A stretch of DNA of 27,821 nucleotides from Irineochytrium annulatum (GCA_027600665.1 JADGJL010000268.1:1-27821), one strand, 5' to 3'; counted from the first letter of the stretch, positions 8,901-21,484 are shown. Numbers and translations are program-made. The notes: a model not told the origin generated them from the sequence alone.

Positions 8901-9835
8901 CTATACAACCTTCGCCGTCACTCCCACCGGCCCCATTCCACCACACCCGGCAGCCGGCACGGCCATGCCACCAAGGCACACCGTAGTCTTCGGCCCGAGC
9001 GGGGGCGGCTGCAAGAAGCCTTTACCCCGGCCGACGCAGGTTATGAAGCCCCCGCAGGGGCCGCTGCAGATCGTCTGGCCTGACGCGGTGCAAGCCGTCA
9101 CCATGTTTCCAAAGGCCATCGAGGTTGGAGCGCCAGTGGTGATGGGGATTGAGGAGGGCGAGGCTGTGGCGCGCGTCGTTGCAGCTGGAGTGGCTGTGAC
9201 GGCTGATGGAGTTGCAGGTGCGTGCGTAGTTGCTGCTGATGTAGCGTGAACAGGCTTGCCGGAAGCGGGCATCACGGCGAGTGTCGTAGTTGCAACGGAA
9301 GGCGCGGCTGGAGCTGACATTGCCGGAGCAGGTGCAGCCGCAGCAGGCTTAGCCGAAGCTAGCGTCGCTGGTAGTGGAGTTGCCACCATAGGCCACACGA
9401 TCACCACGGTCGGCTGGTTGTTGACGTGCATCCCCTGTCCGCCGTCTTTAGCGACAGGGGTCGGGGTCATTGGCGGCGAAGTGGACGTGAAGACGTGAGG
9501 TTGCGGGGTGGTGGTTGAAGGTAAACAAAAGGGGAGGCCCTCGATTAGGTTGCAGGTGTAGACGGCGCCGGATGTGCTGTTGAGTAAGAACAGATTAGCG
9601 TTCATGGGGCAGGAAGACACCCGTACGTGCTAACGCAAACATCAAAGAGCCTGTAGAAGCCCATATCGCAGATAAGCATGTTCCGGCCCGTCGCGCCGCA
9701 GGCGTACATGACGTCGGCGGTGCATGGGTCGCCGATTGTGGGGACGGAGGCAGCCGTCGCCGGATGGGGCGTAGCGACGCCGGCGGTGGAGAGGCCGACG
9801 AGGATGGCGACGGTGAAGAAACGCGTTTGGGGCAT
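8901..9835 (-). CDS. Secreted protein with two cysteine domains resembling chitin-binding CBM19
   Basis: The predicted product is 294 residues, from exons 9835-9627 and 9576-8901. The 50-base intron has gtacgg at its start, a cgctaatc branch-like site and caacag at its end; splicing is required to keep the frame open. An N-terminal signal peptide (MPQTRFFTVAILVGLSTAGV) directs secretion. Domain 1 (about 36-88) has six cysteines, with the pattern CTADVMYAC then GRNMLIC and further Cys near 67, 78 and 87. A long Ala/Thr/Pro linker of about 130 residues follows, probably O-glycosylated. Domain 2, near the C-terminus, also has six cysteines (CTASGQTIC, GPCGGFITC, then KTTVC). The CTxxGxxxC...G..xTC pattern resembles CBM19, the chitin-binding module at the end of yeast chitinase Cts1, but this is pattern likeness only. 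No catalytic domain is present, so it may be a wall-binding or chitin-shielding surface protein. Confidence 0.72.
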
Positions 9836-9870
9836 GGTGGATGATACTGTTCTTCACAGCCCAGATCGCG

Positions 9871-9876
9871 CTTATA
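9871..9876 (-). promoter_or_regulatory. Candidate TATA box of the secreted cysteine-rich gene
   Basis: On the minus strand the sequence CATATAAGCG lies about 35-40 bases upstream of the ATG at 9835. It fits a TATA element with a very short 5' leader. No other gene here shows such a clear TATA at this distance. Confidence 0.45.
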
Positions 9877-10183
9877 TGCACGCCTTAGTGAAGAATTCGA
9901 GAAACGCCATCGAAAACTTGAAGGATGAAGGACACCTTCATAACTTCTTGAAAGAGAGTCATCGGGACCTTGAAGGGATGAACGAGTGTGCACGTTTCGG
10001 TACAAGTCAAGACGCAAAACTCTCCTGGAGAAACTCCCTGTATATATATATATGAGACCGCATAAATTATAAAGTTTCTAACGAGGTGGTGAATCAAGAG
10101 CGACGACTTCGACAAGCGACAAGGAGCATCTTAGACGGCCGGAGACTAGGACGAACCGCAGCTTAACCAAAAGTCCTCTTCAA
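9877..10183. other. Intergenic region upstream of the secreted cysteine-rich gene
   Basis: About 300 bases lie between the TATA candidate and the stop of the next minus-strand gene. It contains a (TA) dinucleotide run at about 10041-10053. Otherwise I see no gene, RNA or repeat in it. Confidence 0.5.
10041..10053. repeat. Short TA microsatellite
   Basis: An alternating TA run of about 13 bases (tatatatatatat). It lies between two minus-strand genes and is probably neutral. Confidence 0.7.
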
Positions 10184-12502
10184 CTACTGCGACTTCATCT
10201 TCCCCTCCGCCTTCTCCTTCCCTCCCTTGCTCTTCCCCGAGCTCCCGGCAAACATAAACACATACACCTCCTTCCCCGTCTGCATCACGACCGGTATCAT
10301 CGCCAATACCTCATCCAGCATCTTCCCCGACAGCCGTATCAACTCCGCAACCAGCTCCCGCACCTGAATCGCCCCTAACATATCCGCAACCATCTTCACG
10401 CACCACGCCCGCATGCCCACGGCAAACGCGACCAGCATTCCCATGTTCGCCTGCACGGCCTCGATAACCGGCGCCGCCAGTCGCTTCGTGTACGCCAAAA
10501 TGACGACCATCCACGCGTTAAACAGCAACGCTCCGGCAACGCCGTATTTGATCCCGAACTTGACACACTCGTGCACGACGGCTGCGACGCGCGCAAACAC
10601 CCTCCGCCGCTCAAGGAACAGAACGAGCCGTTCCGCGCCTCGGTGGAGCAACCCGCCTACCCGTCCCATGGCCCTCCAGACGACGGCGGCGCACCGCCGC
10701 GCGATGATGGGTATCCGCTCAAGGAGCTCGATGACGCCGAGCCGGACAATGAGGGCGTGAAGCTCCTCAACAGCGGCATGGATGACGCGGCGAGCGACCT
10801 CCGACATTGCCAAAATACGAGCCCACGACCACGCCGCGAAGGCGCGGAGTTGCCGAGCGGCGGGTAAGATGAGCTCGTCTAATGCCCAGCGCGCGGCCTC
10901 GACGGTCTTGACGATAGCAGCGCCGATGCGGTCCAGGGCGCGGCCGATGGCGGCGCGCCACCACGGCCATACGCCGCGGAGCCATCGGACGAATGCTTTT
11001 GAGGTGGTGATGACATAATTGGCACAGCCGGTGAGAAAGGGGAGGATACAGGGCTCCCAGGCGTCGTGGATGAGCAAGCCGAGGCGTTTAAATCCGGATT
11101 TCAGGCCGGATGTTGCCAATGCGAGCAGACGGACCGTCTTCGTCGCGATGTTGACGGTCAGCGTCGCCGTGTAAGAGAAGAATGTCGACAGCATGTCGAT
11201 GAGGTGCGGTGCGAAGTGGAGGACTGTCTCGACAACTGGTAAACAGCCACAAGCCACATATTAGCCAACTAGCGATATCAAAAACTCGTAAACCACTTCT
11301 ATACACATACCCTTCTTCTTGAAAGATTTCAGCAACCCCACAAACTTCCCTAAAATGATCGGCATTAATCTGATTGTCCTCGTCATGACCGAATGCGCCG
11401 TCTCGATAGCAAACGTCGTCATCAGCGACGAGCACGCATGCACGAGCACCGGCAGCGCCAGGAAGGCGAACGCCACCGTCCTGATCGCCGACTCCTTCCA
11501 CCTCACCCACCACTTCACGTCCACCGGCCCTGCGGCCTCATCAGCAGCCCCCGCGCCAACCCCCTTCGTCGTCGTGTCCTGCGCCTGATATGGCGGCGGA
11601 GGCACCACGTCTCCGTACTCCACCCTGCCGGCAAAAGACCTCCTCATGATCAGCCCCTGCGCGCGGCGGAACGCGTCACCCGCCGACCCGCCAGATCTTT
11701 TAACCAGTATCGTCGCGATATCCCCCGGCGCTCCCACGCCCGTCGCCACCGCGGCGCCAAGCCCCGTCGTAGGTGACGACGGAGGCTGTGGCTCAATCGC
11801 CCTCGCCACGACCCGCCGTACCTTCCGCCAGACACCGCCCTCCTCCACGATCTCCTCCTCCACCACCACCTCATCACCAACACGCGCCACGTCCCCGTCC
11901 CCTTCCACCCGATCCGACTCTACACCTCCCCTCCTCAACGCAATCTCCAGATGTCCCCTCTCCGATCGCCTAATCACAAACCGCCTCCTCATCTTGGCTG
12001 CTACGGCCGACAGGCTGCCATGGATCGCGCTGGCCGTCAACAGTCCAAAGTAAAGCGAGATGACGATCACTACGCCGATGGGCAGGAGCGGGGACAGGGC
12101 GACGAAGATCATGACGGCCGTCGGGACGGTCGAAAGGGCCGAGACCGTGCGGGCCACGTGGAGGGTCTGCACCTCAGTTGATGTGGTGGATGGTAGGGTG
12201 GCGGTCGCTGGTGGAGCGGGATGGGTCGCGGCGGGGGTTGCGGGGAGAGGCTTGGAGGGCCGCAGGTGTGTTGTAGAGCAGGAGGATGCGGTGGGCGAGG
12301 TTGGGTCGGCGTCGCCTGGAGGGTACGGCTCCCTCCGCCGGCCGTTGTTGTTCATCGTGGATCCGGCCGAGGGACTCATTGATGCGCTACGGCACGAAGT
12401 CAGCGACAGTTTCGGACCTCTCAACGGGATGATGACGGCCTCACCTATGCTCTCGATCTCGTGCGTGCCGCCTGGAACGGGTGGGCTCTCGCGTCGGTCC
12501 AC
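10184..12502 (-). CDS. Large helix-rich membrane-associated protein of unknown family
   Basis: I do not recognise this protein. Exons 12502-11311 and 11235-10184 (intron 75 bases, gtatgt...accag) join to 747 residues. Residues 1-115 are Pro/Ser/Thr-rich and probably disordered. A strong hydrophobic segment follows (127-157, with FVALSPLLPIGVVIVISLYF), then an acidic linker with many Glu and Val. A Pro-rich patch (VPPPPYQAQ) contains a PPPY motif that could bind WW domains. A second hydrophobic segment lies near 340-362. The C-terminal half is a series of Ala/Arg/Val/Leu-rich amphipathic helices with one more membrane-type segment (GVAGALLFNAWMVVILAY). The protein ends in a Lys/Gly-rich tail (SSGKSKGGKEKAEGKMKSQ). 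The helical half resembles lipid-surface-binding proteins in style, but no homology is claimed. The start codon is the first ATG of the frame and sits 170 bases from the neighbouring gene's stop. Confidence 0.7.
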
Positions 12503-12671
12503 GTTGTATTCACTTTTGCAAGCCGTTTTACGTCACGATCAGATTCTCTGTTATTATTTCCTCTCAGCTTGTATAAAGGACTTGAAAATAGAGACCTTAT
12601 GTGCATAGGTCGCAATAAGAACCAAAACATATTACACAGTCCAGATGTCCAGATGACAGAAGGCAGTCCGC

Positions 12672-14443
12672 TCACCCAAGCAGATACCGCTCCGACGTCG
12701 TCTCCCACTTAGCCTCCCTGCTCGCCTTGATCCTCACCGAGATTCCCCCGTTTGGCACCGAATTGATGTTATGCCTCCCCATTACCATGATGCTTTCCAT
12801 CGACATTGGCATCCCGGACACGCTCAAAATCCTTAACGCCGTCTTCGGCAGCTCGCCCAGCTTCTGCAGCTCCTGTATGCCCTCAACCATCTGCACGATG
12901 ATCTTGGGCGAGAGAATGTCGCATTTGTTCTCTCCAATAGTCATTCGGAGCTCCCGCAAGTTGGGCAGCTGTTGTATAGCGCCAGTGATGGCCTCGCGGA
13001 CGTAGTTGAAAGTCGGCTGGTCGAACGCGAGGTGGAGACGGTCGAGATTAGAGGTGAAGGGCTGGCGGTTCTTGAGCTCGGCCCAAAATTCAACCCAGAG
13101 GTCGGACAGGATTCCAAGGTGCTTGAGGTTTGGGAGGGAGGTTACAAGCGAGGCCAGGGCCTCTGGTGGTTGGTCACCTTGGTAGAGGCCGCGGACGGAA
13201 AGGTCTTTCAGGGATTGCATTTTGCAAAGGATCGGGATGAGACCGGTGAGACTAAGACGAGTTAATCTTGCACAAAGGAGCAATTAACGAAACAGAGAAC
13301 TCACTCCAAAATTGGGAAAAACATTCCGATATTGAGAATCCGCAACGAAGTAACATGGACCAGAGGCTCAAGATCCTCTGGCTCATACATCCCCGACTCA
13401 TCGTCCTCCTCGTCCGCGTGCGGCGCCACAGCGCTGCCATTAACGCCTTCCTCCCCTAACACGGGCGATTCCAGCGTAAGCTGCACTAAACTCCGTCCAA
13501 AGGGAGCTACGATCGTTGACTGCGCCTTCGAGAGACCGGATAAGGGCGAGAAGTCGACAACGTCGTCCTTGGAGTAGCAAATGAGATGGAGGATAGAGAT
13601 GTTGGGCGGGAGGAGGTGGAAGAGGATGGTGGGCGGGCGCGCAATCTTCAGGACGCGCGGGTCAAGGATCGCAAGTATTTTCGACAACTTGCCGAGGTCT
13701 TTCGGGTCCGTTAGCTGGTCGCCAGAGATCTGCACCTCTGCAAAACGCGGATTAGACAGACGTCCAACATAAGGTATCAACGCGAGAAAACATCGCGCAG
13801 TCCAAAACATACCCCACGGCAGCAACACAACAGGGTTCTCGATCCCCTCCGACCCGTCCACATAGAACCCCGGGTGTATCCTCCTCGGCGCCCTGCTGAC
13901 CAAGACGGCCATCATGGTCTTAATCAACGCCGTCAGCCCCTCCGGCGTGTCCGGCACGGTCGCAAACTGCATCGTCGCGACGCATCCCTCCCCTACGACG
14001 CTACCGAGCTGCTTGAATTTGGCAGGCACAGGCGTGAAGTCGTCCAGCGGGACTGGGGTAGTGATCCGGACGTCTCCCGCCGTCCCCGCTGTCGTTGTGG
14101 CAGCCTGCGAGGACGAGGATGCTGCGGGTGAGGCATTCGCTAAGCTGCTGCTGGAGGCCGAGAAGACTATCCGGAGGTTCAGGAGCACCGGTCTTGGCTT
14201 CGATCGTATAATCTTATGCCACTGCTTGCAAATGAACGGCGCGATTTGATGGTACTCCGTGGGGTCCAGACGACGGAGGATGGCCGCAATTACGCCCTCC
14301 TCGATGGGCACATGGCGATCGCGGTCGGGACGGAAGGGCCGGTAGTAAGGGTTCGGGTGCGGCGCGGACTTCTTGGGATTTAGCGACAGGCTCGCGAGCC
14401 GGTCGATCTCGGCGTTAAGGTCGGAGAGCTTGATGCTGGACAT
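12672..14443 (-). CDS. F-box protein with leucine-rich repeats
   Basis: Three exons (14443-13813, 13737-13305, 13251-12672) give 547 residues, with introns of 75 and 53 bases. A degenerate F-box-like segment lies at about residues 45-82 (VPIEEGVIAAILRRLDPTEY, then HQIAPFICKQWHKIIR). In this family that segment binds Skp1 and places the protein in an SCF ubiquitin ligase. A Ser/Ala-rich insertion follows. The C-terminal half has leucine-rich repeat-like strands (LVQLTLESPVL, VTSLRILNIGMF, MQSLKDLSVRGL, LPNLKHLGILSD, LDRLHLAF, LPNLRELRMTIG, TALRILSVSGMP). These would form the substrate-binding arc. I chose the ATG at 14443 because the frame upstream of it opens only with non-ATG codons. The first intron is in frame without a stop, so retention would insert 25 residues. 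The specific substrate cannot be inferred. Confidence 0.8.
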
Positions 14444-14695
14444 GGCGCGGAGGACGGATGAGCTCAAGACGTTGCGATGGCTTTTCGAGTGATTCCAACG
14501 TTGTCAGACCAAGACACCCGCATTCTGCATTGCAAAGCGCCACCGCGCCATGACGGCCAACTGCGGGAGAGAGCATTATTAATGCTTCAGGGCACATGGT
14601 CACATCAAACAGGCTTTTATTCAGTCCTGATATAATATCACTCATAGGTTCAAGAAGGTCCGAGAAGATATTCACACACACTCTGCGCTTACTAT

Positions 14696-15971
<1,276 letters not shown>

Positions 15972-17216
15972 GATTGCTTTGCAAGAGATTGATTGAAAAA
16001 ATGGAGAATGCTAGTGTGAGAGGTCGCGCTGATGGAGGTATTCGAGGACCGCGAACAGAAGACGGGAGAGGATGGAGATGGTGTGGTTGATGCCGGCTGA
16101 AGCGGCTGCTGGCCAGCCTTATGTGGCGACCGGTCCGCAGGCGTTGTCGTCATCGAGCGCTCCGATGTTTCAATGTTGAATGTGGTCGTTCGGGCATGCT
16201 CGGGACGAGCGATGACGGACGCGTCTCCGAGAGATGATGCTCTGGTCCTCGTGACGAGAAACGACGGATAACACAAGGCTCGTCGTCCACACAGACGGAC
16301 GACTTGACAAGGACGAGCACAGAGCGACAACGTCTTTTGGCTCACACACATGAAAGGACCAACCGCGGACAAAGTAGAGGTCGGCGCTATGGAATGTATG
16401 TAGACCAGCACTCATTTGGAGTGCTTCGCTGGAAATATTCCCTGGGCAGCACACAATGCCATGAAATATCCGCCTACCGGAAGCCATCAGGAACGACTTT
16501 GCTACGGTGGAAATGTACACCTACCTAATGGAAGCGCTAGGAATCACTTTGCCAGCACTCATCCGCAATGTGCAGAGGAAGCGGGCCAGCTTGGCACTTG
16601 TCGACAATGCTGCGCGGAATTGCATGCCTGACATTGTTGCAGTGGAAATGCACACCCTGGCGTTAACCAGTATTTCCTAGAGGGAAGGTCCACCAGCAGG
16701 CAATCATCATCGTCGTGAGGTATTGCCAGCGCTCATTGACCTCAGGGCTGTTGGTGCCGTTGCTACTCAGCTCACTTCGCGACGTGCGAGTTGAGGAATA
16801 GCAATGTACTCATCAGCGCTTGCCCCATGAAAATAAAGTCGTTTTGTCCTCTGCTAAGAAGGCTGCTCTCTTGTCATACTGCTCGCGCTTTTTCTAGCAA
16901 TAGATCACTTTCTTTTAAGGGGAGAAGTGTGGATTAGGAACGCCGTCCGCACCAATCGGCCGGGACAAGGAAATGAGCGGAAGGGTCTTTCGCACCCCTC
17001 GCTAAAACGCCACGAACGGACGCCGTCGATCCTGCTCGATAGCATCCGGCACCGACCTCCTCCCCCAGACGACGGCAGCGCCAGTGGTTCACTTGGCCGT
17101 ACTTTCTCCGGCGGACGGAACAAGGCGTCTTCATCCGCGTCATTGGTGTGGAAGCCAACCCCTTCGAGCGGGCTCTGGATGGGTGGCATCACACCGTCAT
17201 CAGCTCTACGAAGACC
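15972..17216. other. Divergent intergenic region between MDH and the Frizzled-like gene
   Basis: This 1.2 kb stretch must carry promoters for both outward-facing genes. I see no convincing gene in it. A 36-codon open frame (16827-16937, plus) starts MKIKSFCPLLRRLLS and could be an upstream ORF or part of an unseen first exon. Bases 16430-16670 contain loosely repeated segments (tggaaat followed by t/cacacc, and ggaagc...agga...actttgc). No TATA box stands out. Confidence 0.5.
16430..16670. repeat. Imperfect, decayed direct repeats
   Basis: The string tggaaat begins at 16430, 16508 and 16643. The last two copies continue as gtacacct and gcacaccc. A second pair shares ggaagc, agga and cactttgc or gactttgc (about 16480-16507 and 16529-16552). 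Spacing is irregular and identity only moderate, so this may be an old minisatellite or chance. Confidence is low. Confidence 0.3.
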
Positions 17217-19453
17217 ATGACCGTCACGATCCCGTTCAGCTCATCGTGCGTTCCTTTCGTCCCAACGGCCGCCCCGCTTTGCCAGAATGTCGTGAACTAC
17301 GAGTCCGTCCTGCTTCCCACGGGGGTCTCGGTGGCCGACATCAACGGGAACCTGACGGCACAGGGTGTCGGCCTGCTCGCGGCACTCGGCGGCGCTGATC
17401 CGGGGTGCGTGAATGCGTACACGACGTTTATCTGCTCGGCGTCGTTTCCGAGGTGTGATGCGGGTATGTATACCTCCCACTCGCTTGTAGTGCTGTTTTC
17501 TAATCCGTGAGCTAACGATCGACAACGGCATGAAGGTGTGCTGTCACAGGTCACCTGCCAGTCCACCTGTCAGACCGCAGTCTCCCAATGCATAAAATTG
17601 TTTTCTGGCTTTGGCTTCGCAAACAGGCTGCCGAATTGCAACGGCAATATTCCTAACATAGGAGCACCGGCGACCTTGGGGCCTTACGCGACGGCCCCGC
17701 CATGCCTCTTCAGCAACGCGACATCCATGCCGACGCCGACGGGTAACGGGACGGGGACCGCCGAGCCTTCCCCGGCCGGCTCCGTCTTCCAGAATGGCAC
17801 CTGCCCATTGCCGCTACTTCGGAATCCTGAGAACGCTACTAACGACGTCGAAAGACGGTTCTGTCTGGGGTCGTGCTGCCTCCCATGTCCCGTTCTCGGC
17901 GTGCGTTTTTGCATCTTTCTGCTATCTCCTCCGCCCTGCATCTCTCTAATTCCTTGCAGTCATTTTACAAACCAGGCGTGCTCGAAAACTTTTTCCACTA
18001 CACGTCGTACCTGAAGGTGGTGAGCGCCATCGGCGCCTTTTTAACCTTCGTCTCCTTCGCCACCCTCCCCTCCAAGCGCCGCCATCCGTCCGCCATCACG
18101 CTCTTCTTCACCCTCTCCGTCTTCCTCTTTACCGTCTTCTACATCCCTTTCTCCCTCTATGGCGCTCAGAAAACGCAGTGCGTTGACGAGCTGACTGGCG
18201 CTAATATGCGTAACAGCGCAGCGTGTGGCGTCCAGGGCGCGCTCCTCATTTACATCACGCATGCTGTGCTGATGTGGTCCAGCCATATGATCTTGAACAT
18301 GCACTTGGTAAGTAAGATTCTTATGAATTCCTATACTCACTGAAGCCACTTGTTTTTATCGTTAATAGATTACTTGCTGGAATTGGTGCGTATACGCCTT
18401 TGCTTGAACTAGTGTTCACTGGTCATTAACACTGCACGTGAATAGGGATCCATTTGCTTCCAATAAAGGCTACATGGTGCTCCACTTTACGGCTTGGGGT
18501 ATTCCGGCGATCTTAACGGCCGTCCCGCTGGCGATGAAGGCCATTCGTTTCGACTATGGGACCGTCTGCTTTGTCGCGTCGGATATCAGCAACCCTGTCT
18601 TCTTCTACCCGCTCTCCGCGTTGGTAAGTTTTTGTGGCAGATCTATAGCGCTTGCTTTCACGCTGGTTTTAAGACCTTTTGTTTACAGGTCAGCGTCTCC
18701 TTCACCCTCCACGTTATTACGATCGTATACATCTTCCTTAAGGTCTTCACCAAGGAGGTGATCCAGGCCGAAAGCCACGTTCGCGCCGTCCCGTCCTCCG
18801 GTGTCGTCCTCCTGCAGCCCGTGACGTCCCGCGCGCGCATTCTTCGCGTGATGGAGGTCGGCTGGCGGTCCATGACCATCTCGCTCGTCTGCACTTTAGG
18901 CTTTACTTTCGTCTGGGCCTTCTATTTCTTCGACATTGCAGCCGTCGCGGACGTGACGCAGCAGAAGCAGTTTATTCGTGATTGGACCGTCTGCCTCGTG
19001 CAACCGGGTGGCTCGCAGGCGAGCTGCGCGGCCGTCGTGGCAGGGAGGGTACCGAGCATGGTGTGGATGCTGGCGACGGACGTGTTGCCGAGTCTGGTCG
19101 GCGTGTGGGTACTCTTCGTGCTGGCGGCGAGGATATCGGTGTTCCGCGAGATTGCGGAGGTGGTTTTTAAGTGGAAGGCGGAGCCCGCGATGCCGCACCG
19201 GTGTGTGATGATGAGGTCGAAAGGGGGGCTAGAGGGGAGCGTGGGGTCGGACGACGGCGTGGACGAGATGACACTCGCGCACGTGCCGGAGCTTAGAGTG
19301 GTGGAGGCTGGCGACAAGGGGGATTTTAGAAAGTCCGGGTCGACGGTGGTCGGGCAATCGCGCGAGTCCGTATTAACGGACCGAGTGGAGTTGCCGTCGA
19401 TCAGAGGGACGAGCGGGACTATGAGCGGCACCCTAAGCGGGACCAGCGCTTGA
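17217..19453 (+). CDS. Frizzled/Smoothened-like seven-helix receptor
   Basis: Six exons (17217-17463, 17536-17900, 17960-18307, 18369-18385, 18446-18623, 18689-19453) join to 639 residues. Introns are 59-72 bases and one exon is only 17 bases. The outside domain holds ten cysteines within residues 11-139, the number found in Frizzled cysteine-rich domains, plus N-glycosylation sites. It is followed by the RRFCLGSCCLPCPV linker seen in fungal and amoebozoan Frizzled-like proteins. Seven membrane helices lie near 221-240, 248-269, 292-320, 335-357, 377-404, 444-470 and 509-535. The tail of about 100 residues is Ser/Thr/Gly-rich. The KTxxxW motif that recruits Dishevelled in animal Frizzled proteins is absent. 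The ligand is unknown, and fungi lack Wnt. The N-terminus is uncertain: ATG 17217 gives no signal peptide, and the in-frame sequence back to a stop at 17040 has no ATG, so a first exon may be missing. Confidence 0.88.
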
Positions 19454-19897
19454 AGCGCCGTGGAATTTGCAGCTGTGGAGTTCTCCTGCCGGTGAATAGA
19501 GTAGGCGGATAACGTGGATATCTTGCGGACAACCTCTTTGCTTTACCTCTACTCTGTGGCCTGCCATTCTTACGCGACCGCACCACGCTTTGCTGTTGAT
19601 GATATGGGTTGCTATACGTGTTCTTATGACATCGGAACACCGCCACCTGTACTATTCGCGAGGACCGCCTTCTCCCTGTACTTTTTGCCAAATAGAGTCG
19701 TTTTTTAACATCCAAATGGGAGTCTCTATCCTCTTGGTCAGTTCCTCCTACATTAAGTGTAACGTGCGCGTGTCCGTTACTCAAAACGTAAGGTGTCACT
19801 CCTATTTCTATTCTGGGACACGCCTCTCTCAACACCTCCGTCGCCGTTGTCGCTGTCGCCGGGCCGTCGTGGCGCCCGCATTGCATTCCACCACCGC

Positions 19898-21484
19898 ATG
19901 ATCCATCCGCCGATTGCCGCCGGTCCCGCAGGGGCCGCTGGGCCGAGCCCTAGCAATGGAGGGCCGGGGGGAAGCCCGACATCTGGACGTGGACCTGCCA
20001 AGACCAGGGCGCCCGATGGCCTTGCGTCAACAGCACCCTCTTTCACGAGCCTCCTGGACTTCCCTACGGGCATGTCGCCATCTCCGCTGCCGACGCTCAG
20101 CACCCCGAATCGGTTGCCGGCCGCTGGCGCCAACTCTAAACTAGACCTGGAGCCCAACCCGTTCGAGCAGAGCTTCCTCTCCTCTTCTGAGGGCCTTCCC
20201 ATTCCTGAACCACCATCCGGCTTCGGTTTCTCCTCGAGCCCCAAGCCCATCCTCCCGCCGCTCACCATGCCCCCGAACGGACAGGCGCCAATGGCCAGCC
20301 CGCGGTTCTCACCTCGCATTCTTGGCGGCCAACCGCCCGCTGGCATCATGGGCATCGACCGCTCTAGGAACCTGCGGATGTCATTCACGAACATAAACCA
20401 GCAGCAACCGGCGAACCAAAACAGTCTACAGCAACCGCCGACAGCGGCGGGACTCCACCTCCGACCTCCCCCGGCCCTCCTCACACCAATGAGCGCCGCA
20501 TTTATTTCCTCCGTTCTCAGCGAAAGGCCCACTGTGGCACCCCCGCAGCCGCAGCCGTTCTCCCACCCAAGACCACCACAGCAAGGGATGCCGAACGGCA
20601 TCCCGAACGCCCGACCGCTATCAGTGCCACAGTACCAACCACAGCCTAGGCCGCCGACCGCCTGGGCCGCGCCGTCGAACGCCTTCCAGCCGCCACAGCC
20701 CGGAATGGCGCCACGACCCTCTGGCCAGCTATACGCCGCGCCGCCTCAAGCGCACATGGCCGGCGCGTTCGAGGCCAATACTCCGTCGCCGTCTGCGTCG
20801 TCATCCGTTTCATCGTCCACCGCCGCCGCGCCTCACCAGCAGCCAGACCACCTTCTGCCGTCACAGCCTCAGCAACCCCAACCGATTCCGATTGCCGCGG
20901 CGCTGAGGGCGTCCCCGAAACGCGCGCGGGAGGATTCCGCCGGGGCTGTTGATGTGGGGAAGCGGAGGAAGGTTGACGTGCCTGCCGCCAAAGGCAAGAA
21001 GGACAAGGCGAGCGCCAGGGCTTCCAGGGAGGTGAGCGAGAATCCGGGCAGCGATGGGGCGCAAGCATGGCCAGGTGGATCGTCGGTTGCGGGATCTGAG
21101 GACGATAAGCGGAAGACATTTTTGGAGAGGAATCGGCAAGGTATGTAGTTCCCGTTGCAGCTACGGTAATTTTGCAAGGTCTCACGCTTTCCCTCTTTCT
21201 CAGCGGCCCTTAAGTGCCGGCAAAAGAAGAAGGAGCACACGGCCCTGCTGCAGCAGCAGGTCGCGACGCTGACGGAGGAAAATGGCCAGCTTGCGGCGGA
21301 GGCGAACGATCTACGGGAGCAAGTGATGAGGATCAAGGCAATGTTGCTTCAACATCGGGATTGTAAGTACTATTGTGCGATTTATTGTTCCTATGGAACC
21401 TAGCTAAGTTGCCGTTTAATTATGATAGGTCCCGTTGCCATTGCGAATGGGATGAATTTGACAACGATCGAGGGCTACCAATGA
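19898..21484 (+). CDS. Atf1/Sko1-type bZIP transcription factor
   Basis: Three exons (19898-21140, 21204-21362, 21429-21484; introns of 63 and 66 bases) give 485 residues. The N-terminal part has the conserved LDLEPNPFEQSF segment (83-93) found in fungal Atf1 proteins as the osmotic-stress (Aft1_OSA) region. A Pro-rich stretch follows with several SP and TP sites, the kind phosphorylated by stress MAP kinases of the Sty1/Hog1 class. The middle is Gln/Pro-rich and low in complexity. The DNA-binding basic region is KRKTFLERNRQ AALKCRQKKK (404-424), split by intron 1 after Gln414, as the protein-family match across the junction confirms. A leucine zipper follows (LLQQQVATLTEENGQL and onward). 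The protein ends soon after DCPVA, a hallmark of the Atf1 C-terminus. The family binds CRE-like sites and drives stress and developmental genes. I chose ATG 19898 because the frame further upstream opens only with GTG. Confidence 0.92.

Noticed and set aside
10887..11018. Repeated Ala/Arg patches in several frames suggesting a separate small gene
   Set aside because: They fall inside the second exon of the helix-rich gene, whose frame is open throughout and joins its first exon cleanly.
19777..20601. 274-codon minus-strand open frame across the bZIP gene
   Set aside because: It is antisense to the bZIP coding exon; its Gly/Arg-rich content mirrors the Pro/Ala/Ser codons of the real protein, and it has no domain.
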